Origin: CAZLQR01 sp964366455
GTDB taxonomy: Bacteria; Patescibacteriota; Microgenomatia; UBA1406; GWC2-37-13
DNA: 64,000 bases
Direction: 5' to 3'
Assembly (NCBI GenBank): GCA_964366455.1
Contig: CAYISZ010000001.1
Coordinates: 1-64,000 of the forward strand
Below the pieces are notes generated by a model. The model saw only the letters and a program-made list of their open reading frames with translations, was not told the DNA's origin and searched no databases. This document shows, piece after piece, positions 59,611 through 64,000 of the stretch. How positions within the stretch are numbered: position 1 is the first letter of the stretch; every line of letters starts with the position of its first letter. A program made the translations under genes and the position numbers.

Positions 59611-59638
59611 ATTATACAAAAATTTCCTAAAAAAACAA
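59611..59638 (-). promoter_or_regulatory. Promoter of the candidate small RNA
   Basis: TTGTTT (59633-59638), a 16-bp spacer and TATAAT (59611-59616). It lies directly after the cysS stop (59644). Confidence 0.55.
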
Positions 59639-59643
59639 TATTA

Positions 59644-61050
59644 TTAATTGATTTTTTTAACAGAGTAGTTGTCACCAATATCCTCTACCCTATATCCTAG
59701 TTTCTCTATCTCAGCTCTTAGTTGATCGGACGTAGTGAAGTCTTTATTTTTTCTTGCTGTTTCTCTTTTCATCACAAGTTCAAGAATGTTTTTAGGAATC
59801 AGTTCTTCGTTTAGTTCTTTTAGATTGAGGCCAAGAACTTGATCAAGTTCATACAGCAAATCCAGTTTGTCTTCAGAAGGAATGTTGGACTTAAGCATAG
59901 ACCAGACAACTGCCACTGCCTGAGGCATTTGAAGATCGTTCTCAAGTGCGGCTCTGAATTGGGATCTGAATGTATCGACTTGAATTAATTTATCTTCCGA
60001 AATCATTTGTCTGTCCGTCTGTTTTCTCAGGGCCAAAACTAGTTCTCGTAATTTAATCAAACTGTTCTGTGCGCCTTCCAGCGATTCCCACGTAAAGTTC
60101 ATTTGCTGTCTGTACTGAGTTTGTGTAAATAAGTAGCGAAGCGCTATCGGGTCTACATTTTTCTTTTTAATATCTTTAAGAGTGTAAAAATTTTGAAGAG
60201 ACTTGCTCATCTTAACCCCATCAACCAAAAGAAATTCGTTGTGAAACCATTGCTTTACAAATGGTTTACCGGTTGCTGTTTCGGACTGTGCGATTTCGTT
60301 TTCATGGTGAACAGGAATATGGTCCACACCACCGGAGTGAATATCAATGGTTTTACCAAGATACTTCATGCTCATAGCCGAACACTCAATGTGCCATCCG
60401 GGAAAACCTTCTCCCCATGGTGAGCTCCAGTGCATTTCGTGATTGGCAAAACGTCCAACTGTTTTGAACCATAACGCAAAATCAGCGGGATTTTTTTTCT
60501 CAGGATCTGCCACAACCTCTTTGCGAGCTTGCTGAATTTTTTCGTCAAGTTTCTGTCCAGACAGCTTTCCGTAGTTAGCGAATTTTGCCGTTTCAAAATA
60601 GATAGCTTCCTTTGTTTCGTAAGCGAATCCTTTTTCCACCAACTTTTTTACAAGCTCAATCATTTCTTCAATATGATCAGTTGCTTTGCAGGTTGTTTCA
60701 GCGGGAAGAATGTTAAGAGCCTTCATTGTCTCAAAAAAATTATCGGCATAAAATTTCGCAACATCCCAGACCGATTTGCCCGATGACTTTGCGCCTTTCT
60801 CCAATTTGTCCTCTCCCTCATCGGTGTCCCCTGTCAGGTGTCCAACATCGGTGATATTCATTACGTGATTTACTTTTAGCCCAAGATATGTGAGAGTTCG
60901 TTTTAGGAAATCAGTGTTCGTATAAGCACGCATGTGACCGATATGTGTGAAGTCGTACACGGTAGGACCGCACGAGTAAAAAGAAACTTCAGGAGGCATT
61001 TGAGGTTTAAACTCTTCAATTTCTCTCGATGCAGTATTGTATAGTTTCAT
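59644..61050 (-). CDS. cysS: Cysteinyl-tRNA synthetase
   Basis: This class I ligase charges tRNA-Cys. The 468-aa protein has the zinc-site cysteine and HIGH motif in FYSCGPTVYDFTHIGHMRAY (C27, 36-39), WHIECSAMSMKYLG, HHENEIAQSE, and the KMSKS loop in DGVKMSKSLQNFYTL. The C-terminal DALR-type domain is present. Length fits the family. The leaderless promoter is at 61057-61062. Confidence 0.96.
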   Translation of the reverse strand: MKLYNTASREIEEFKPQMPPEVSFYSCGPTVYDFTHIGHMRAYTNTDFLKRTLTYLGLKVNHVMNITDVGHLTGDTDEGEDKLEKGAKSSGKSVWDVAKFYADNFFETMKALNILPAETTCKATDHIEEMIELVKKLVEKGFAYETKEAIYFETAKFANYGKLSGQKLDEKIQQARKEVVADPEKKNPADFALWFKTVGRFANHEMHWSSPWGEGFPGWHIECSAMSMKYLGKTIDIHSGGVDHIPVHHENEIAQSETATGKPFVKQWFHNEFLLVDGVKMSKSLQNFYTLKDIKKKNVDPIALRYLFTQTQYRQQMNFTWESLEGAQNSLIKLRELVLALRKQTDRQMISEDKLIQVDTFRSQFRAALENDLQMPQAVAVVWSMLKSNIPSEDKLDLLYELDQVLGLNLKELNEELIPKNILELVMKRETARKNKDFTTSDQLRAEIEKLGYRVEDIGDNYSVKKIN

Positions 61051-61056
61051 TTACTC

Positions 61057-61062
61057 ATTGTA
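61057..61062 (-). promoter_or_regulatory. Extended -10 element, leaderless start of cysS
   Basis: TACAAT preceded by TGC lies 6 nt before the ATG at 61050. Confidence 0.6.
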
Positions 61063-61137
61063 GCAATAATCCGCCTGAAGGTAAATTCATTTGCCAAACA
61101 ACTCACCGTGTTCGTGCTTTGGTGGCGAAGTGAAAAG

Positions 61138-61770
61138 TTACTCTGGCAAATCAAAATGAACCCTAATTAACTCTTGTGCGTAAGCGTGAACTTCATCGTG
61201 ATTAAAGGGCGTTGCAGTTAAAGTTGTCCTTTGATCTACTCCTCGAGTTCTTTTTATATTCCTATGCACGTCGTGAGTGAAAATGATTTGAAGTTTTCCT
61301 TTCCCAAAACTATCAGGAAATCTTTTTCTCAGTACTTTTACCATTTCTTCCTTATGATGAATGTATTTTGGAAGTCTCGCGTTTCTATCCTGGGCAGTAT
61401 ACTCTACGATTACTGCGCTACCTTGACCTTCATCATCACTCAAAATAAGTCCATCGGGTAAATATTCATTCAATATCCCACCCTGAAGTAAAGTGTGTGC
61501 TGGAAGTCCACCATATAAATCAAGAAAGTGCTCTTGAGTTTGATCTGGATCGAGCAATCTTTGGTGAGGTTTTAATCTAGCTCGAAACCACAGATAACCA
61601 ATCTCCTCAAACACTCTGCCAGTAAAACTTTTCTGAAACTCCATTGGAAAAAAATGACGACGTGATTCGATAAATGCATTGGTGTTCTGAATTAATGCAT
61701 CGAAGCGGTCTGACGAACGGAAAAGTTCTCTGAAGTCGGCATGATTAGGTTGCGGATTTTCTTTTAGCAT
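61138..61770 (-). CDS. Hypothetical protein with PD-(D/E)XK-like residue pattern
   Basis: The 210-aa soluble protein matches no family that I know. It has E55/E56 in GRVFEEIGYLWFRARL, then PDG at 105-107 and, 16 residues after P105-D106, EYT at 123-125. This order (Glu, Pro-Asp, Glu-x-x) resembles PD-(D/E)XK nucleases, but the last lysine is threonine. K140 in HHKEEMVKVLRKRF could replace it. TATAAT at 61791-61796 gives a leader of about 13 nt without a Shine-Dalgarno sequence. The gene lies alone between tRNA-Pro and cysS. The nuclease idea is only a hint. Confidence 0.55.
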   Translation of the reverse strand: MLKENPQPNHADFRELFRSSDRFDALIQNTNAFIESRRHFFPMEFQKSFTGRVFEEIGYLWFRARLKPHQRLLDPDQTQEHFLDLYGGLPAHTLLQGGILNEYLPDGLILSDDEGQGSAVIVEYTAQDRNARLPKYIHHKEEMVKVLRKRFPDSFGKGKLQIIFTHDVHRNIKRTRGVDQRTTLTATPFNHDEVHAYAQELIRVHFDLPE

Positions 61771-61815
61771 GCTTTGTATTAAACACGAAGATTATAGCAG
61801 GAAGAAAAGAAAGAG

Positions 61816-61918
61816 CCCGCCACAATTTAGCATTCGAACACGTCTGACGTGTCTCATGCTGCATTTGTTGGCGGACATAAGAAAGCCTAATTACTCGCTC
61901 CGCTCGCAAACGCTTTCT
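61816..61918 (-). other. Large nested hairpin region downstream of tRNA-Pro
   Basis: Two structures lie here. AGAAAGC/GCTTTCT (61880-61886 with 61912-61918) encloses 25 nt. Further down, CCGCCA/TGGCGG (61817-61822 with 61869-61874) encloses CAA/TTG, AGCAT/ATGCT (61829-61833 with 61856-61860) and ACACGT/ACGTGT (61838-61843 with 61847-61852) with a CTG loop. On the minus strand the second hairpin is followed by a T-rich tail, so it could be the tRNA terminator, a small RNA or a palindromic mobile element. Confidence 0.6.
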
Positions 61919-61922
61919 AATG

Positions 61923-61994
61923 TCGGGGTGCCGGGAATTGAACCCGGTGTCTCAGCGTCCCGAACGCTGCATGTTTCCGATACACTACACCCCG
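61923..61994 (-). tRNA. tRNA-Pro(CGG)
   Basis: The 72-nt cloverleaf is complete on the minus strand: acceptor CGGGGTG/CACCCCG, D stem GTGT/ACAT (one G-U pair) with a short ATCGGAA loop, anticodon stem CAGCG/CGCTG with loop TTCGGGA, T stem CCGGG/CCCGG with TTCAATT loop. The anticodon is CGG (proline codon CCG), with G37 as in other proline tRNAs. The discriminator is A. The CCA end is not encoded and must be added afterwards. Confidence 0.95.
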
Positions 61995-62005
61995 AAGTTG
62001 AAAAG

Positions 62006-62545
62006 TTAATGTTTCCCGCTACCTTTCATTTCTGGTTGATTCTCTTGTACTGCAAGTTTAGTTCTTTTCTTTTTCTTCGCAAATAATCCTCCTCGTGCTA
62101 CCTTTCCTTCAGGAGCATCTGAGTCTCTATTTGCCATAAGTCTTCTTTTTATTTCTTCTTGGCGTCTTTGCTCATCCGACAGTTCCTGTTCTTTTTCTTG
62201 CTGTTCAGTCTGAGCTTCCCGTTTTATCTCATGATCCTGCTCCCCCTTTACTCGGTGAAATAATCTGCTTCGAACTTCGGCCAGTTTTTTTTGTTCATCC
62301 TGTTTCTTCTTTTGTTCAAGATCAGAAAGCTCGTGCTCCCCTTTCACTTTATCCACTTTAAGCGGAGTGTGATTTTCTGGTGCTTGCGGTGTTTCGGGCG
62401 ATGCTGGTTGTTCCGCTGAAGAATCTTGCTTATTAAAGGCTTCAAGTGGATTGAAGGTTCTAAGTACCTCACCTGCGGCTCGCTTTGGAATTTCACCAAG
62501 AGTCTCTAGAGTGTCTAAAACTTTGGAGATGCGTTGTTTTTTCAT
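62006..62545 (-). CDS. Charged coiled-coil protein of unknown function
   Basis: The 179-aa protein is very rich in Lys, Glu, Gln and Arg. Residues about 70-145 (HELSDLEQKKKQDEQKKLAE and QTEQQEKEQELSDEQRRQEE) should form a coiled coil. Near the N-terminus is LGEIPKRAAGEVLRTFNPLE, and near the C-terminus a basic GGLFAKKKKRTKLAV. There are no membrane segments or catalytic motifs. It follows the MIP18-family gene by 6 nt in the same direction and may be co-expressed. I do not recognise the family. Confidence 0.6.
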   Translation of the reverse strand: MKKQRISKVLDTLETLGEIPKRAAGEVLRTFNPLEAFNKQDSSAEQPASPETPQAPENHTPLKVDKVKGEHELSDLEQKKKQDEQKKLAEVRSRLFHRVKGEQDHEIKREAQTEQQEKEQELSDEQRRQEEIKRRLMANRDSDAPEGKVARGGLFAKKKKRTKLAVQENQPEMKGSGKH

Positions 62546-62551
62546 ATATCG

Positions 62552-62866
62552 TTAGATTATGCCCAATTTTGCCTTTGCTGTTTCGCTCATTTTTTCCATC
62601 GTCCAAGGAGGATCGAAGGTTAGTGTAATTTTTACATCCGAAAGGCCCATTGTGTGAAGTTTATTATAAATATCTTGTTCAATTAAAGAAAAAAGCGGAC
62701 ATCCAATTGTGGTAAGAGTCATGAGAATTTTTACCGCCTCTTTTTTAACTTCTACGTTGTATACGAGCCCAAGATCTACAATTGAAATATTTAACTCGGG
62801 ATCAAGTACGCTTTTCAAAGCTTTCTGTACGGTGACTTTGTTAGCTGGACTTTTTTTCTTTTTCAT
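62552..62866 (-). CDS. MIP18/DUF59 family protein (metal-sulfur cluster assembly)
   Basis: The 104-aa protein has the DUF59 pattern: VLDPELNISIVDLGLVYNVE, then MTLTTIGCPLFSLIEQDIYN with the conserved cysteine, and ITLTFDPPWTMEKMSE. Members (SufT, PaaD, MIP18) help in iron-sulfur cluster assembly or delivery. Here clients such as the ferredoxin, the radical SAM enzyme and the RfbH-like dehydrase occur in the same window. It has a leaderless promoter and diverges from RNase J. Confidence 0.85.
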   Translation of the reverse strand: MKKKKSPANKVTVQKALKSVLDPELNISIVDLGLVYNVEVKKEAVKILMTLTTIGCPLFSLIEQDIYNKLHTMGLSDVKITLTFDPPWTMEKMSETAKAKLGII

Positions 62867-62872
62867 AGACTT

Positions 62873-62899
62873 ATTATATCAGGCTGGGTATGCTAGAAT
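62873..62899. promoter_or_regulatory. Divergent leaderless promoters, DUF59 gene / RNase J
   Basis: On the minus strand TATAAT (62873-62878) lies 6 nt before the ATG at 62866. On the plus strand an extended -10 TGCTAGAAT (hexamer 62894-62899) lies 6 nt before the ATG at 62906. Both transcripts should begin at the start codon; the whole gap is 39 bp. Confidence 0.65.
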
Positions 62900-62905
62900 G
62901 ATTCT

Positions 62906-64000
62906 ATGGATTCGACTCGCATAGCTCGCTCACCACAAGTGGATTCGGTTAACTTAACGCAGACGTCTTCGGAATATAAACTACGATTCGTATCGCTTGG
63001 TGGAATTCTTGGTGTGACCAAAAACATGTATCTGTACGAGCTTTATAAAGGAGATCAACTCCAGGATATTGTAATCGTTGACTGCGGAATTGGGTTTCCT
63101 CAGGACAAAGCGCTGGGAGTGGACTTTGTAATTCCAGACATATCGTATCTGAAGGATAAGTTAAGCAAAGTTCGGGCGATTTTATTGACTCATGGACATG
63201 AGGATCATATCTCAGCCCTACCCTACCACTATACAGATTTAGGCGAACCTCCAATGTATGCGAGCAGACTAACCTCAGCCTTTATTAAAAATAAATTCAA
63301 AGAAACCGGCCAGCAACCCAAAATAAATCTTGTTGATTTTGATCAGCGATATAAATTCGGAGGAATTACTGCGGAGTTTGTAAGAATGACTCACTCGATT
63401 CCAGACACAACGCACATTTTAATAAGAACACCAGCAGGAAATATTTATCACGGAAGTGATTACAAACTGGATTTAACTCCTCCTTACGGATCACCGCCCG
63501 ACTTTTACAAAATCACACAGTTTGGACATGAGGGCGCACTATGTCTTATGTCTGACTGTCTAGGTACCGATCGTGAAGGTCTAACTCTTTCTGAAAATAT
63601 TGTCGGGCAGACATTCGAAGATCAGATGAGAAAGACTAAGGGTAAATTTATAATGAGCACCTTCTCTTCAAACATCTCGCGTATTCGTCAGTGTGTAGAA
63701 GCTGCGAAGAAATTTAATCGCAAGGTCGCTTTCCTAGGACGCTCAATGAAAGATAACACTGCAATTGCTGCCGAGATTGGGTATCTTCCAGAACTTAAGA
63801 CTCTACTTATTCGCGATGATCAAGTAATGAAAATGGCTCCGAACAAAGTCTGTCTTATAGTCGCGGGATCTCAAGGACAGTACAACTCTGCTCTTGCAAG
63901 ACTGGCTTCTCAACAACATAAATTTATTGCTATAAAGCCTGGCGATGCGGTGGTTTTCTCATCCGACCCAATTCCTGGAAATGAGAACGAAGTTTACAGT
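62906..64000 (+). CDS. Ribonuclease J, partial (C-terminus beyond window edge)
   Basis: The frame is open from ATG 62906 to the end, exactly 365 codons. RNase J is a metallo-beta-lactamase/beta-CASP nuclease with exo- and endonuclease activity in mRNA decay and rRNA processing. Motifs: LVSLGGILGVTKNMYLYE-like N-terminal region, HxHxDH in LLTHGHEDHISALPY (H96, H98, D100, H101), RMTHSIPDTTHILI (motif 3 His), HGSDYKLD and the beta-CASP STFSSNISRI with VAFLGRSMK. The first 22 residues are an extra N-terminal tail. The C-terminal third is missing only because of the window edge. Confidence 0.93.
   Translation, partial: MDSTRIARSPQVDSVNLTQTSSEYKLRFVSLGGILGVTKNMYLYELYKGDQLQDIVIVDCGIGFPQDKALGVDFVIPDISYLKDKLSKVRAILLTHGHEDHISALPYHYTDLGEPPMYASRLTSAFIKNKFKETGQQPKINLVDFDQRYKFGGITAEFVRMTHSIPDTTHILIRTPAGNIYHGSDYKLDLTPPYGSPPDFYKITQFGHEGALCLMSDCLGTDREGLTLSENIVGQTFEDQMRKTKGKFIMSTFSSNISRIRQCVEAAKKFNRKVAFLGRSMKDNTAIAAEIGYLPELKTLLIRDDQVMKMAPNKVCLIVAGSQGQYNSALARLASQQHKFIAIKPGDAVVFSSDPIPGNENEVYS

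Noticed and set aside
62949..63254. 101-aa open frame opposite RNase J
   Set aside because: It is the reverse reading of conserved beta-lactamase-fold codons, including the HGHEDH motif.
1..64000. UGA recoded as glycine, as in Gracilibacteria and Absconditabacteria
   Set aside because: TGA ends several genes, including the second TMTC-like gene and the many ATGA overlaps, and frames do not continue as homologous protein beyond it.

Overview
This AT-rich window looks like a chromosome segment of a Candidate Phyla Radiation (Patescibacteria) bacterium, most likely from the Microgenomates side. That assignment is an inference. It rests on the compact housekeeping genes, the gyrB-ppa-gyrA and rpsF-ssb-rpsR strings, the many small unclassifiable proteins, the very large set of membrane GT39-like and GT2 glycosyltransferases, and the short degenerate A/T-rich repeats between and inside genes. 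TGA acts as a stop: many gene junctions are ATGA overlaps, so the code is the standard bacterial one.

Region 1 (about 1-38.7 kb) is one surface-glycan locus, almost all on the minus strand, bounded by two Wzx-type flippases (<1-970 and 37407-38678). It holds GDP-mannose 4,6-dehydratase, an RmlC-like epimerase, an RfbH/E1-type 3-dehydrase, a ketoisomerase/aminotransferase/N-acetyltransferase set of the FdtA-FdtB-FdtC or QdtA-QdtB-QdtC type, a sugar C-methyltransferase, four other methyltransferases, an SDR epimerase, ten GT2 enzymes and one GT4 enzyme. It also holds several large GT-C-like membrane glycosyltransferases and a tandem pair of TMTC-like membrane/TPR proteins. A B12-binding radical SAM enzyme and a [3Fe-4S]-type ferredoxin sit at its right end. 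Together these could make unusual deoxy- and aminodeoxy-sugars, assemble them on a lipid carrier, flip the product and transfer it to lipid or protein acceptors.

Region 2 (38.8-56.7 kb) is housekeeping: lepA, miaA, folD, gyrA, ppa, gyrB, rplL, rplJ, rpmE, a Nudix hydrolase, a release factor 1 lacking its N-terminal domain, hisS, a CtpA-type protease, rpsR, ssb and rpsF. Region 3 (56.7-64 kb) carries another GT39-like membrane protein, a SIMPL-domain protein, cysS, tRNA-Pro(CGG), a MIP18-family protein, three unknown proteins and the first 365 codons of ribonuclease J.

Two signals run through the window. First, at least a dozen genes have a -10 hexamer ending only 6-9 nt before the ATG, so their mRNAs should be leaderless; only rplL has a strong Shine-Dalgarno sequence. 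Second, several families of short degenerate tandem repeats occur between genes and also inside reading frames, where they code for low-complexity inserts.

The best candidates for something undescribed are a roughly 114-nt structured RNA with its own promoter and terminator at 59491-59604, placed directly before an unknown gene; a large nested hairpin just downstream of tRNA-Pro; and the short release factor. No CRISPR array, insertion sequence, phage or recognisable defence system was seen. No stretch over 300 bases lacks a gene.
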